DNA of 64,000 bases from Ureibacillus sp. FSL W7-1570 (GCF_038593265.1 NZ_CP151979.1:868001-932000); one strand, 5' to 3'; numbered from the stretch's first letter, positions 8,747-18,347 are shown. The notes: generated from the letters alone by a model not told the origin. Numbers and translations: made by a program.

Positions 8747-9322
8747 TTATGTATTGAACATCGATGTTTCTGCATTTTCTTCTTTTTTGATTTTTCCCCA
8801 AGGTGTGCCCAGTTTCAATAATGCCCAGCGATCCAGTCCGTACCATCCTGCCACTTTCCATGCAAGCATGACGAGAATTCCGAGCAGCAACAATCGCGGA
8901 TTCGAGCTGACCGTTCCTGCGAATAAGAAAGCAACGTTCATTAACACGCCGAAAAATGCGGCGATGGCTGTAAATAATCCGACTATAAGTCCAAGTCCAA
9001 CAAGCACTTCCCCATAAGCTACCATAAAGCTGATAATCTTAGCGTTTGGCAGGCAGAATGTTTCAAGAAATTTGGCATACCAGCCCATCACATCATGGGT
9101 CGTGGAAGCTTTTTCAATAGCCCCTTTCAAGAAGCCGCTTACCGCTGCTCCGGCATTCTTTCCGGTCCAGGCATCATCGGCCACTTTATGGATTCCCGCT
9201 TCCAACCACGCCCATCCCAAATAGAGGCGGATGATGAGCCAAATGGCGGCGGAACGCGTGTCGTTAAATAAAAAACGGGTCACCGGATTTTCCGGATAAA
9301 AAATCACTTCCTTTTTTTCCAT
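8747..9322 (-). CDS. DoxX-family membrane protein
   Basis: A 191-residue integral membrane protein with four predicted spans and the DoxX-type features RLYLGWAWLEAGIHKV near residue 32 and YGEVLVGLGLIVGLFT near residue 104. DoxX/DoxD relatives are subunits of thiosulfate:quinone oxidoreductases or poorly characterised quinone-linked membrane proteins; the exact reaction cannot be assigned. The start is firm: ATG 9322 with GAAGGGAGTG about 6 nt upstream. It is a single-gene transcript with a terminator just below. Upstream of the gene lies the large 104-bp repeat array (9478-10660), so its promoter must be in the roughly 150 bp between gene and array. Confidence 0.85.
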   Translation of the reverse strand: MEKKEVIFYPENPVTRFLFNDTRSAAIWLIIRLYLGWAWLEAGIHKVADDAWTGKNAGAAVSGFLKGAIEKASTTHDVMGWYAKFLETFCLPNAKIISFMVAYGEVLVGLGLIVGLFTAIAAFFGVLMNVAFLFAGTVSSNPRLLLLGILVMLAWKVAGWYGLDRWALLKLGTPWGKIKKEENAETSMFNT

Positions 9323-9477
9323 ACATTCACTCCCTTCACAAATATTATAAAGCTTTTTAATACTTTAGACTATCTTTTTATATTAACATATTAAATTACT
9401 TGCGGAAAATGCAGGAAAAATGGAAAAAAGGACCCACAGATTCATTGATCGGCTAGCTATTTCGGAGCGATTCTCTA

Positions 9478-10660
9478 TTACCCCTTGGCGGATTTGTTCG
9501 TGACTTTGGCGGATATTTTTTCATAGTTGGCGGATTCCCTTCCCGATTTGGCGGATATCCTGTTCCACAGAGGACAAACTTCACCCCCCCTGGCGGATTT
9601 GTTCCCGACTTTGGCGGATTTTCTTCCATGGTTGGCGGATTCCCTTCCCGATTTGGCGGATATCCTGTTCCACAGAGGACCAACTTCTCCCCCTTGGCGG
9701 ATTTGTTCCCGACTTTGGCGGATTTTCTTCCATGGTTGGCGGATATTCCTTCCCTTTTGGCGGATATCCTGTTCCACAGAGAACCAACTTCTCCCCCTTG
9801 GCGGATTTGTTCCCGACTTTGGCGGATTTTCTTCCATGGTTGGCGGATTCCCCTCCCCTTTTGGCGGATATCCCGTTCCACAGAGGACCAACTTCTCCCC
9901 CTTGCGGATTTGTTCCCGACTTTGGCGGATTTTCTTCCATGGTTGGCGGATATTCCTTCCCTTTTGGCGGATATCCCATTCTACAGAGAACCGACTTCTC
10001 CCCATTGGCGGATTTGTTCAGGACTTTGGCGGATTTTCTTCCATGGTTGGCGGATATTCCTTCCCTTTTGGCGGATATCCCATTCTACAGAGAACCGACT
10101 TCTCCCCATTGGCGGATTTGTTCGCGATTTTAGCGGATTTCCTTTCATGGATGGCGGATTCCCCTCCCCTTTTGGCGGATATCCTGTTCCACAGAGGACA
10201 AACTTCACCCCCCTGGCGGATTTGTTCGCGATTTTAGCGGATTTTCTTCCATGGTTGGCGGATTCCCCTCCCCTTTTGGCGGATATCCCGTTCCACAGAG
10301 GACCAACTTCTCCCCCTTGCGGATTTGTTCCCGACTTTGGCGGATTTTCTTCCATGGTTGGCGGATATTCCTTCCCTTTTGGCGGATATCCCATTCTACA
10401 GAGAACCGACTTCTCCCCATTGGCGGATTTGTTCGCGATTTTAGCGGATTTCCTTTCATGGATGGCGGATTCCCCTCCCCTTTTGGCGGATATCCTGTTC
10501 CACAGAGAACCAACTTCTCCCCCTTGGCGGATTCCCTTCCCAATTTGGCGGATATCCTGTTCCACAGAGAACCAATTTCTCCCCCTTGGCGGATTTTCTT
10601 CCATGGTTGGCGGATTCCCCTCCCAATTTGGCGGATATCCAGTCCCCGTGAGAGCCAACA
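9478..10660. repeat. Array A: about ten 104-bp units, each with four phased TCCGCC motifs
   Basis: About ten complete 104-bp units plus two shortened ones. Each unit contains four copies of GGCGGA (TCCGCC on the minus strand) spaced 21, 21, 21 and then 41 bp; for example starts at 9800, 9821, 9842 and 9863. Spacers are also repeated, with variants such as TGTTCCACAGAG and CATTCTACAGAG mixed along the array, as if by shuffling between units. The array lies between the lysC terminator and the DoxX gene and is free of stop codons in several frames, creating long but meaningless open frames. Confidence 0.95.
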
Positions 10661-10729
10661 TTTCCTTCATGGCCAAGGATTCCCCTCCCGATTTGACGGA
10701 AAATCAATTCTATACTCCAAAATCATTTC

Positions 10730-10776
10730 AAACAAAAAAGCGGAGCGGAAAACTCACCGATTTCCACTCCGCTTTT
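10730..10776 (-). terminator. Terminator of the aspartokinase gene
   Basis: AAAGCGGAGCGGAAA pairs with TTTCCACTCCGCTTTT (10737-10776), followed on the minus strand by T-rich sequence. It lies directly after the stop at 10786. Confidence 0.85.
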
Positions 10777-10785
10777 CATCTATTT

Positions 10786-12141
10786 TTAAATCGCTACGGG
10801 CGTAAAAAATTCTTCATATAGTGCGCGCAAGCATTGATCTTCATATTCTTGCAGAACACCGAACACAAGGCTCACTTCGGAAGAACCTTGGTTGATCATT
10901 TCGATATTTGCTCCGGTTTTTGAAATCGCTGAAGCCGCTCTTGCAGCCAATCCTTTGTTTTTGCGCATTCCTTCTCCGACAATTACAATCATGGAAAATC
11001 CGTGACGGAAATATACATCATCCGCATGAAGCTCTTCTTTCACCCGTTTGACAATGCGTTCCTCTTTCTCAGGCGTCAATTGGTTGGAACGGATGATGAC
11101 GGAAATGTCATCCACTCCGGATGGCGTATGTTCATAGGAAATTTGTTCTTCCTCGATGATTTGCAATAGTTTTCTGCCAAAGCCGATTTCACGGTTCATC
11201 AAATATTTGGATACATATAAAGTCGAGAATCCGTGGTCAGCGGCAATACCAATAACCGGACGTCCGTTTGGTTTGCGTGTTGGCATGATGCGAGTACCAG
11301 GTGCTGATGGATTGTTTGTATTTTTGATGTTTACAGGAATACCAAATTTGAATACCGGGATTAACGCTTCATCATGGAATACAGAGAAACCTGCATAAGA
11401 AAGTTCTCTCATTTCACGATACGTGATTTCTTCGATGCCAACCGGATCGTTCACCACTTTAGGGTTTGCGGAAAATACGCAATCCACGTCTGTAAAGTTT
11501 TCATATAATTCCGCTTTTACTGCGGCCGCCAAAATGGAACCTGTGATATCGGAACCGCCGCGGTCAAATGTGCGCAAAACGCCATCTTTCGTATATCCGA
11601 AAAATCCAGGGAAAACAACGATTTCTTCGCCTTTTCCAAGGTCTTTCAAATTCTCGTATGTTTCAGGCAGTGCAAATGTTCTTTCCGGCGGATCGTTTAC
11701 GACCAACCCTTCTTTCGGGCTGACATATTTCGCTTTCAAACCGATGGAGTTGAAATATTCCGCCACCAATTTTGCGTTGTTGTCTTCTCCGCTCGCTTTT
11801 AAACTGTCAACGAATAAATCTTTATCCGTTTTTGATGCGATACGTCCGCGCAAATCTTTTTCAATGACTTCGGAAATGGCTTCGTCTAATCCAAGGCCTT
11901 CCGCGATCTCTTTATAGCGGTTTACGACCTTTTGCAGTTTCGCTTCCACTTCGCCGTTTTGAAGCACTGCGTCCGCCAAATCGATCAATAAATCCGTCAC
12001 TTTGATATCATCGCTGAAACGTTTTCCCGGAGCAGATACCACGACAATTTTTCTTTTTGGATTCGCCTTCACAATATTTGCCACTTTTTGAATTTGTTCT
12101 GCGCTTGCAACCGAAGTACCACCAAATTTACACACTATCAT
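10786..12141 (-). CDS. Aspartokinase III-type
   Basis: Aspartate kinase (EC 2.7.2.4), the first step from aspartate to lysine, threonine, methionine and diaminopimelate. The 451-residue chain begins with the kinase motif KFGGTS (residues 5-10), has FDRGGSDITG near residue 193 in the catalytic domain, and ends in two ACT regulatory domains (about 300-370 and 375-451; NIEMINQGSSEVS in the last). Length and architecture match the monofunctional YclM/AK-III type of Bacillus, not the AK-II type with an internal start. ATG 12141 is the only sensible start because KFGGTS follows at once. It is transcribed alone; a promoter lies at 12203-12231. No lysine-riboswitch fold is apparent in the short leader, so control is probably allosteric or protein-based (inference). 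Confidence 0.92.
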   Translation of the reverse strand: MIVCKFGGTSVASAEQIQKVANIVKANPKRKIVVVSAPGKRFSDDIKVTDLLIDLADAVLQNGEVEAKLQKVVNRYKEIAEGLGLDEAISEVIEKDLRGRIASKTDKDLFVDSLKASGEDNNAKLVAEYFNSIGLKAKYVSPKEGLVVNDPPERTFALPETYENLKDLGKGEEIVVFPGFFGYTKDGVLRTFDRGGSDITGSILAAAVKAELYENFTDVDCVFSANPKVVNDPVGIEEITYREMRELSYAGFSVFHDEALIPVFKFGIPVNIKNTNNPSAPGTRIMPTRKPNGRPVIGIAADHGFSTLYVSKYLMNREIGFGRKLLQIIEEEQISYEHTPSGVDDISVIIRSNQLTPEKEERIVKRVKEELHADDVYFRHGFSMIVIVGEGMRKNKGLAARAASAISKTGANIEMINQGSSEVSLVFGVLQEYEDQCLRALYEEFFTPVAI

Positions 12142-12202
12142 CTCATCATCAAATCCTTACTTTCCAAGATTGTATTTTCCAAAAAAACATTTGACTTTTC
12201 AC

Positions 12203-12231
12203 AGTGTACAAATTTTTCAAATAAACGTCAA
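12203..12231 (-). promoter_or_regulatory. Predicted SigA promoter of the aspartokinase gene
   Basis: On the minus strand TTGACG (12226-12231), a 17-nt spacer and TACACT (12203-12208). The predicted transcript would begin about 55 nt before the start codon. Confidence 0.6.
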
Positions 12232-12359
12232 GCCTATTTTTAATCAAAAAGATAAAAAATTTTTGCAAAATTTCAAACGAGAAGATGAACTTGCACTAGT
12301 ATACGTAAGAGAAGGTCTCAAAAACTCCGTCATTGCCTACTATAATCTGAAAAGAAAAC

Positions 12360-12392
12360 CGTGCACACCTATCCCGAAAATAGATGTACACG
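12360..12392. promoter_or_regulatory. 13-bp inverted repeat upstream of the aspartokinase promoter
   Basis: CGTGCACACCTAT (12360-12372) and ATAGATGTACACG (12380-12392) are inverted repeats with a 7-nt centre. It has no T-run, so it is more likely an operator or fold than a terminator. The rest of the 12232-12629 gap is AT-rich with no gene I can support. Confidence 0.4.
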
Positions 12393-12629
12393 ATTGCTAG
12401 TGACGCTGGAATGTCCGGTGTCAATTCATTTTTAGATTAGTAGTATTATTATATAACATATACTTGATTTTTCTAGTCCAAATCCATTTTATTTCATAGA
12501 TTTTTAATGGATAAATTTTATCATTTCAATCGAAAAATGTAATAAATGTTCCTGCCTTTCTTGGCGGCCTTTTCTCAATTTTTATCATATTCAAATTCCG
12601 TTGAAACGGATTATGAAATTGAATATTCC

Positions 12630-14780
12630 TCATCCTTTGTGGGCATCGGGAAATTCCATTTTCCAACTGAACAGATCTTGATCCGGATGTTTTTCATAAC
12701 GCAATATGGCATCGAATTTGTTTCCTTTTTTGCTGGTGAGGCCTTTCACGAGCACCTTCCCGTTTTTCAACAGCTGCTTCACCATCGTTTTGGTTGGTTT
12801 CTTTTTCATGGAAGCGAGGAATTTATCATTTTTCCAGATGACGAATTTGCAACCGCTTTTCCAATTGCTGCAGCCGAAACCTTTTTGCCCTTCGATGACC
12901 GGATTGCCGCAAAGAGGGCATTTCCCCAACGGTTCAAATGTTTTCTTTTCCACTTTATTTAAGATGATTTCTTCCTCTTGCTGTATGATGTGTACGGCTT
13001 TTTTTGTGAAATCGAAAATGAATTGCAAAAACCGGTCCCGGTGAAACTTTTGTTTTTCTATATCGGCAAGCGTCTTTTCCAATCGGCCGGTAAATTCCAA
13101 ATCAAACAGTTCTTTGACAGGAAAGGTTTCCACCAATCTTCTGCCAAGTTCGGTGCACATCAAGTATTTGTTTTTCGTTGTTATGTAGCCGACCGTCTTC
13201 AACTTTTTGATGGTTTCCGCCCGCGTCGCCGGGGTGCCGATGCTGAAACCGCTCAGGACATTTGCCATGATTTCTTCGCTTTCCTGCTCCCCGCTCCCTT
13301 TCCCTTTTCCGCATGTTTCCATGACTTTGAGCAATGTTTTTTCCGTATGGTGCTTCGGCGGCTTTGTCACATGGGAAGTCAGTTCATGGTCCACGATTTC
13401 CACTTCCTCATGGAGGGATACATTTGGAAGAATCGTGTCCTTTGATTCTATATTTTCAACTTTCCGCCATCCCTCCACCAGTTGAACCCTGCCCTTTGTT
13501 ATAAATATTCCGTGGACGTCAGCGTGTTCCATTTTCGTGACGATTTTTGTTTCTTCATGTTCTGCCAGGGGCATAAATTGCATAATGAACCGGTTTTTGA
13601 TCGCATCATAGACGATGGCTTCATCCTTTGACAGGGAGGACGGTTTTACGTACGTCGGGATGATGGCGCTATGGCTCTCGACTTTTGAATTGTCAAAGAC
13701 CCGCTTCTTTTTGGCAAAGACGATTTCTTCTTCATAAGGAAGGCCCTTTTTCAACGTTTCGAGCACCTTTTTCGCTTTATCCTCCAAGCTTTCTTCCAAC
13801 ACGACACTAGCCGTGCGGGGATAGGTGATGTATTTCTTTTCGTAAAGGGATTGGGCCACTTTCAATACTTTGTCCGAAGTCCAGCCCTTATATTTGCCCG
13901 TGATGTAACCTTGCAAATTGGTCAGGTTGAATAAATAAGGAGGATATTCCTTTTTCTTTTCCACTGTTTTATCAATGATGCGGGCTTTCCGGGCTTGCGG
14001 ATCGGCCAGCGACTGTCGGATCTGTTCCAGCGTTTGCCGGTCTTTGAATTTTTCTTCTCCCTTTTCATGATACGTGCCTTCATACATGCCGCCATCACAG
14101 GTTTGGAAGGTGGCTTCCAGTTTGAAATAGTTTTCGGGAACAAAGTTTTCGATTTCCTTGTCGCGGTCATAGATGATTTTTAGGGTCGGAAGGAGAACCC
14201 TTCCGATGTTTAACGCGCTGCCCGAACCTTTCTGATATTTCAAGGTCGTGACAGAAGTCAAATTGATGCCGATCACCCAGTCTGCCCATTGGCGGCAAAT
14301 GCCCGCATCCAATAGCGGCCGCAAGTTTGTATTGGGGATGAGATTCCGGAGGCCTTTCAGCACCTCTTCCTGCGTCCATTCATTTTGCAGCATGCGAAAG
14401 ACGGGTTTTGCAGGTTTCATCCGGTAAATGATCGTATCGCCGATGAGCTGCCCTTCCCGATCATAATCGCATGCGGAAATGATCATTTCGATGTCCGGAC
14501 GTTGGATGAGCTGCCGGATGATTTGCAGCTGTTTTTTTGCCCCAAAATCGCCCTTCACTTTGTATTGGAAATTGGATGGGATGAAAGGAAAATACTCCAT
14601 TCTCCAAGTTTTCATTTTCGGATCGTAATCTTTCGCATCATACAATTCGAGAAGATGGCCGAACGCCCAAGTGATGATGTAGCCGTTCCCTTCAAAATAG
14701 CCGTCTTTTTTCGTTTTTATGTTTAACGCATCCGCTATGTTTTTCGCTACAGATGGTTTTTCCGTCAATATGAGTTTCAT
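12630..14780 (-). CDS. topB: DNA topoisomerase III
   Basis: A complete 716-residue type IA topoisomerase that relaxes and decatenates DNA by a 5'-phosphotyrosine intermediate. The Toprim domain is intact: EKPSVAKNIA at the N-terminus and CDYDREGQLIGD near residue 105 carry the metal-binding acids. The active-site tyrosine is in YITYPRTAS near residue 325. The C-terminus has a CPLCGNP...CSNWKSGCKF module and a basic tail. The longest frame starts at TTG 14789, but the AGGTGA ribosome site is correctly spaced (9 nt) only from ATG 14780. It is the second TopB-like gene in the window; the one at 2168 is truncated. The promoter is not obvious and no terminator is clear below it. Confidence 0.93.
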   Translation of the reverse strand: MKLILTEKPSVAKNIADALNIKTKKDGYFEGNGYIITWAFGHLLELYDAKDYDPKMKTWRMEYFPFIPSNFQYKVKGDFGAKKQLQIIRQLIQRPDIEMIISACDYDREGQLIGDTIIYRMKPAKPVFRMLQNEWTQEEVLKGLRNLIPNTNLRPLLDAGICRQWADWVIGINLTSVTTLKYQKGSGSALNIGRVLLPTLKIIYDRDKEIENFVPENYFKLEATFQTCDGGMYEGTYHEKGEEKFKDRQTLEQIRQSLADPQARKARIIDKTVEKKKEYPPYLFNLTNLQGYITGKYKGWTSDKVLKVAQSLYEKKYITYPRTASVVLEESLEDKAKKVLETLKKGLPYEEEIVFAKKKRVFDNSKVESHSAIIPTYVKPSSLSKDEAIVYDAIKNRFIMQFMPLAEHEETKIVTKMEHADVHGIFITKGRVQLVEGWRKVENIESKDTILPNVSLHEEVEIVDHELTSHVTKPPKHHTEKTLLKVMETCGKGKGSGEQESEEIMANVLSGFSIGTPATRAETIKKLKTVGYITTKNKYLMCTELGRRLVETFPVKELFDLEFTGRLEKTLADIEKQKFHRDRFLQFIFDFTKKAVHIIQQEEEIILNKVEKKTFEPLGKCPLCGNPVIEGQKGFGCSNWKSGCKFVIWKNDKFLASMKKKPTKTMVKQLLKNGKVLVKGLTSKKGNKFDAILRYEKHPDQDLFSWKMEFPDAHKG

Positions 14781-14980
14781 TTTCTGCAATCACCTGAATT
14801 AGAGTTTTAGCTTGTATAGTTATTATAATGGTTTTTCTTATCATTGGATGAACTCTTTGCCGGAGCGCCATGAACATCCGAGATATTTGCCGTTCCAAAT
14901 AGAAAATCTATATCTTTTTATAGAAATTATATTCTCATAATGTTATAATTTCATTACAAAGGTGGGGGGAGTTTTTTGAT

Positions 14981-15391
14981 ATGCAAAATGTATCAAAGAG
15001 AACGGTTCTATGGATTGTCCCGATTGTAATCATCTTTCTTTTCTGGTATATGAATCGGCCCAATGACGGGGATGAATATATAGCTTATATCAAAGGGGCT
15101 ACTTTGGAAGATGCACCGGTCAATTTGGAAAGCGCTTTAAACGGCCAATGCGACAAAGAAGAATGGGTTTATTTTAAAACGAATAATCGTCAGCATGTGG
15201 TGGAGTTCAAAGGCGCCTGCCCGGTGAATGGACAAAAGAACGCGAACATCAACTTGCAATTTATTGTGGAGAAAGATTTGTCGGATTATAAAGTGGGAGC
15301 CATGTTGCTTGAAGGGGAGCAGCAAACGCCCGAACAGCGGGATGCGTTTTTGAAGGAACTGGTGTCCGAAAGCAAAATTGCAACTCCATAA
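14981..15391 (+). CDS. Membrane-anchored protein of unknown function
   Basis: A 136-residue protein with one N-terminal membrane anchor (VLWIVPIVIIFLFWYM) and an extracytoplasmic domain with two cysteines (NGQCDKEE and KGACPVNG) that could form a disulfide. A strong GGGGGGAG ribosome site lies about 9 nt before the ATG. A TATAAT box at 14944-14949 is a possible -10 element, without a good -35. A terminator follows, so it is a single-gene unit, divergent from topB. I do not recognise the family. Confidence 0.7.
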   Translation: MQNVSKRTVLWIVPIVIIFLFWYMNRPNDGDEYIAYIKGATLEDAPVNLESALNGQCDKEEWVYFKTNNRQHVVEFKGACPVNGQKNANINLQFIVEKDLSDYKVGAMLLEGEQQTPEQRDAFLKELVSESKIATP

Positions 15392-15420
15392 TTTAAAGGG
15401 GATGGGAGTTGCTGATAGAG

Positions 15421-15458
15421 CGGATGGGGAAAATAATACGTTTCCCCGTCCGTTTTTT
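15421..15458 (+). terminator. Terminator of the 14981 gene
   Basis: CGGATGGGGAAA pairs with TTTCCCCGTCCG (15421-15452), followed by TTTTTT. Confidence 0.88.
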
Positions 15459-15498
15459 ATTTTGGCCCGCATCGACTGATACTTCCCTTCAATGAGTT

Positions 15499-15533
15499 CA
15501 AAAACAAAAGGCCCCATCATAATGGAGCCCTTT
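15499..15533 (-). terminator. Terminator of the aspartase gene
   Basis: AAAGGCCCCAT pairs with ATGGAGCCCTTT (15507-15533), followed on the minus strand by TTTTGTTTTT. It lies 12 nt below the stop. Confidence 0.7.
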
Positions 15534-15544
15534 CGTAAATCACA

Positions 15545-16951
15545 TCAATGCTTGCCGGCGATTCCAGGATGTGTCATTTCATATGGATTTAATATTTCAT
15601 TTAATTGTTCTTCCGTTAATACGCCATATTTGATGCACAGGCTGCGGATGGATTCCCCTGTGAGGTATGCTTCGCGCGCCAATTTCGCCGCTGTTTCATA
15701 GCCCACATGCGGATTGATCGCCGTGATGATGCCGATGCTTTTTTCCACATATTCTTTCATGCGTTTTTCATTCGCTTGGATACCTTTTAAGCAGTTTTCC
15801 GTAAATGATTTGAACACGTTGTTCATGATGGAAATGGATTGAATTAAATTGAAGAACAATACCGGTTCCATCACGTTTAATTCAAATTGGCCCGCTTCCG
15901 AAGCCGCAGAAATGGTCACATCATTGCCAAAAACTTGGAATGCCACTTGGTTCACCACTTCCGGCATGACCGGATTCACTTTGCCAGGCATGATGGAAGA
16001 TCCCGGTTGACGGGCAGGAAGGATGATTTCCGATAATCCCGCACGCGGTCCGGATGCCATCAAACGCAAGTCATTGGCGATTTTGGACATGTTGATCATG
16101 CAAATTTTCAATGCGGATGATACTTCTGTATAGCAATCCGTATTTTGCGTCGCATCCACCAAATGTTTGGCTCCTTTTAATGGATGTCCGCTCAATTTCA
16201 CCAATTGGTCCGTCACGATACGGATATATTCGGGTTCCGCATTTAATCCTGTTCCGACCGCCGTTGCCCCCATGTTGATTTCATATAAATTGTTTTTTGT
16301 ATTTGAAATGCGTTCGATGTCACGGGCAATGACGCGGGCATATGCTTCGAATTCCTGCCCCAATAAAATCGGAACCGCATCTTGCAGGTGGGTTCTCCCC
16401 ATTTTGATAATGCCTGCGAATTCATCCGCTTTTTTCAAAAATGCCGTTTGCATCGATTTCGTAGTGTCGATTAATTGGTCCAACAAGCTTAGCACCGCAA
16501 TATGTATTGCCGTTGGAAATGCGTCATTTGTGGATTGGGACATGTTGACATGGCTGTTTGGGCTGATGATGGAATATTTCCCCTTTTCTTCGCCCATCAA
16601 TTCCAACGCACGGTTGGCAATCACTTCATTGGCGTTCATGTTAATGGAAGTTCCAGCACCGCCCTGAATCGGATCCACAATGAACTGATCGTCCCATTTT
16701 CCTTCGATGACTTCATCCGCCGCTTGAACAATGTATTTGCCAATGGTTTTATCCAATAAGCCGACTTCCATGTTTGCGAGTGCCGCCGCTTTTTTTACAA
16801 TACCAAGTGATTTGATCAATTCCGGATGAATGCGGTATCCGGTAATTGGGAAGTTTTCTGTCGCACGGACAGTTTGCACACCGTAATAGGCGTCGACCGG
16901 TATTTCCTTTTCACCTAAAAAATCTTTTTCAATGCGGATATTATTTTTCAT
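15545..16951 (-). CDS. aspA: Aspartate ammonia-lyase
   Basis: Converts L-aspartate to fumarate and ammonia (EC 4.3.1.1). The 468-residue chain belongs to the fumarase/aspartase superfamily: the signature GSSIMPGKVNP lies near residue 310, STNDAFPTA near 140 and GAGTSINMN near 100. NIRIEKDFLG at the N-terminus and the overall pattern match aspartases better than class II fumarases. The longest frame starts at 16975, but AAAGGAG lies 10 nt before ATG 16951, which gives the expected MKNNIRIEKDF start. A near-perfect CcpA-type operator lies just upstream (16987-17000). Fumarate production fits with the C4-dicarboxylate uptake module at 58-63 kb, though there is no linkage. Confidence 0.93.
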   Translation of the reverse strand: MKNNIRIEKDFLGEKEIPVDAYYGVQTVRATENFPITGYRIHPELIKSLGIVKKAAALANMEVGLLDKTIGKYIVQAADEVIEGKWDDQFIVDPIQGGAGTSINMNANEVIANRALELMGEEKGKYSIISPNSHVNMSQSTNDAFPTAIHIAVLSLLDQLIDTTKSMQTAFLKKADEFAGIIKMGRTHLQDAVPILLGQEFEAYARVIARDIERISNTKNNLYEINMGATAVGTGLNAEPEYIRIVTDQLVKLSGHPLKGAKHLVDATQNTDCYTEVSSALKICMINMSKIANDLRLMASGPRAGLSEIILPARQPGSSIMPGKVNPVMPEVVNQVAFQVFGNDVTISAASEAGQFELNVMEPVLFFNLIQSISIMNNVFKSFTENCLKGIQANEKRMKEYVEKSIGIITAINPHVGYETAAKLAREAYLTGESIRSLCIKYGVLTEEQLNEILNPYEMTHPGIAGKH

Positions 16952-16986
16952 AAGAAACAGTCTCCTTTTCTTCAAAAAAAGCTGAA

Positions 16987-17000
16987 AGTAAACGTTTACA
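16987..17000. promoter_or_regulatory. cre-like site upstream of aspA
   Basis: On the aspA strand the site reads TGTAAACGTTTACT, matching the CcpA consensus TGWAANCGNTNWCA except for the last base. It sits only 36 nt before the start codon, where bound CcpA would repress or block transcription. Confidence 0.55.
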
Positions 17001-17192
17001 TTGTATTTATTGTATAAAATATGCTTTCTCTTAAATACTACACTATTCTAACACAGAAAGATATTGATTAGGCTTCATTTCTTTATAGTATTTTGTAATA
17101 GTATTGCCAAATTGATATAAATGTTATTTAATAGATTTTATATTGTTTTATTTCCGATTTTTCTCACTATTCTTGTGATGAGGGGAAGTCCA

Positions 17193-18080
17193 GTGAACAC
17201 ATCAGCAATGATCAAATTGGCGGCAAGCATGGCCATTTTTGGTTCCATCGGCCTGTTTACGGTTCATGCAGGGATTCCTGCGGTGGAGCTTGTGTTTGTA
17301 CGTTGCATTTGCGCGACGTTGTTTTTGGGAGGATTATGGTTAGCGACTGGCGGGCATAAGACGGAAGCCTGGAACCTAAAAGAGGTCATTCAAACATTGT
17401 TTTGCGGGATTTTTCTCGTTTTGAACTGGGTGTTTTTGTTTAAAGCGTTTGAAGAAATGTCCATATCCGTCACCATTTCCATTTATAATTTGGCACCGAT
17501 TTTCGTGTTGATTTTGGGGGCCATTTTTTTGAGGGAACGCATCACCATCGGGAATGTCCTTGCCATAGCGGTTTGTTTTATCGGCTCCATTTTCATCATT
17601 GGCATTGAGCATCTGAATTCCTTGGAAGCGTTTATGAATTCCGGTTTTCTGTGGGCCTTGTTATCGGCGTTTTGCTATGCCATGACGATGTTCTTAAGCA
17701 AGACGTTGAAAGGTTTGTCGCCTTATGCAACGACCTTTTTGCAAACGATGGTCGGCATCGTGATGCTTTTGCCGATGTGTGATTTCTCGGTATTTCACGG
17801 TTTGTCGGAAAAAAATATTTTCTTTATTTTAGGTACGGGGATCATCCATACGGGCTTTGTTTATTATTTGTTTTTTGACAGCATCCGGAAATTGCCGACG
17901 ATTGTCGTTTCTGTTTTGACATTTGTGGATCCGGTGGTGGCCATTTTGTTGGATACGATTCTTCTTGGATTTCGTCCAAGCATTTTGCAAACCATTGGCA
18001 TTGTGCTGGTATTTGGAGGCATCTTTTATACCGTGTTAAAACCGAAGCGGGTGCGGAAAAAAGAGATGGCGGCAGAGTGA
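17193..18080 (+). CDS. EamA/DMT-family transporter
   Basis: A 295-residue polytopic membrane protein with ten predicted spans in two homologous EamA halves. The halves start at SMAIFGSIGLFTVHAGIPA and at FLWALLSAFCYAMTMFLSK near residue 150; a conserved NLAPIFVLILGAIFLRE closes the first half. Family members export metabolites or amino acids; the substrate cannot be told. The frame is open from 17121, but the AGGGGAAG site is correctly placed only for GTG 17193. The short basic tail (KPKRVRKKEM) marks the cytoplasmic C-terminus. Directly after it comes a small member of the phased-repeat family and then an insertion sequence. Confidence 0.85.
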   Translation: MNTSAMIKLAASMAIFGSIGLFTVHAGIPAVELVFVRCICATLFLGGLWLATGGHKTEAWNLKEVIQTLFCGIFLVLNWVFLFKAFEEMSISVTISIYNLAPIFVLILGAIFLRERITIGNVLAIAVCFIGSIFIIGIEHLNSLEAFMNSGFLWALLSAFCYAMTMFLSKTLKGLSPYATTFLQTMVGIVMLLPMCDFSVFHGLSEKNIFFILGTGIIHTGFVYYLFFDSIRKLPTIVVSVLTFVDPVVAILLDTILLGFRPSILQTIGIVLVFGGIFYTVLKPKRVRKKEMAAE

Positions 18081-18164
18081 GGGGCTTTGGTTGCGCGAGG
18101 AATCTCCAAGAGTTGAGTGTGACTTTTGCTTAGAAATGCCCACTTTCCTTTACTTCTGTGAGCT

Positions 18165-18305
18165 TTTTGGGATTCATGAATTTGTTCGTCGGCGATTATA
18201 TTTGCCATTTTGGCGATTATTCTTCGACGGATGGCTATTATTCCGTTTTCTTTGGCGATTATCCGCTTTCTGGCACTTGTTATTTTCTTCGTCAGCGATG
18301 ATCCT
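18165..18305. repeat. Array C: single phased-repeat unit with AT-CGCC motifs
   Basis: On the minus strand the motifs ATCGCC/ATAGCC occur with starts spaced 21, 21, 21 and 40 bp (plus-strand positions 18191, 18212, 18233, 18254, 18294). Each is preceded by AATA-like bases. The spacing equals that of arrays A and B although the sequence is different. It lies just after the DMT transporter gene. Confidence 0.85.
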
Positions 18306-18347
18306 TTAGGATAAACTTTGTTCATTCATTCACAATCCAAAGACACT

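Noticed and set aside
9478-10660. CRISPR-like periodic array
   Set aside because: Spacers are themselves repeated, the repeated hexamer is too short, spacing is 21/21/21/41 and no cas genes are near.
9527-10821. Several long open frames (up to 397 codons) on both strands across array A, rich in Pro/Phe/Gly
   Set aside because: The repeat unit of 104 bp lacks stops in several frames, and three units cycle through all frames. No ribosome site, and equal openness on both strands; these are by-products of the repeat.
12170-12400. 76-codon plus-strand open frame
   Set aside because: It overlaps the aspartokinase promoter and inverted repeat, has no ribosome site and has random-looking composition.
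12142-12629. Lysine riboswitch (L-box) ahead of the aspartokinase gene
   Set aside because: The leader after the predicted promoter is only about 55 nt and the upstream DNA shows no L-box helices or terminator switch.
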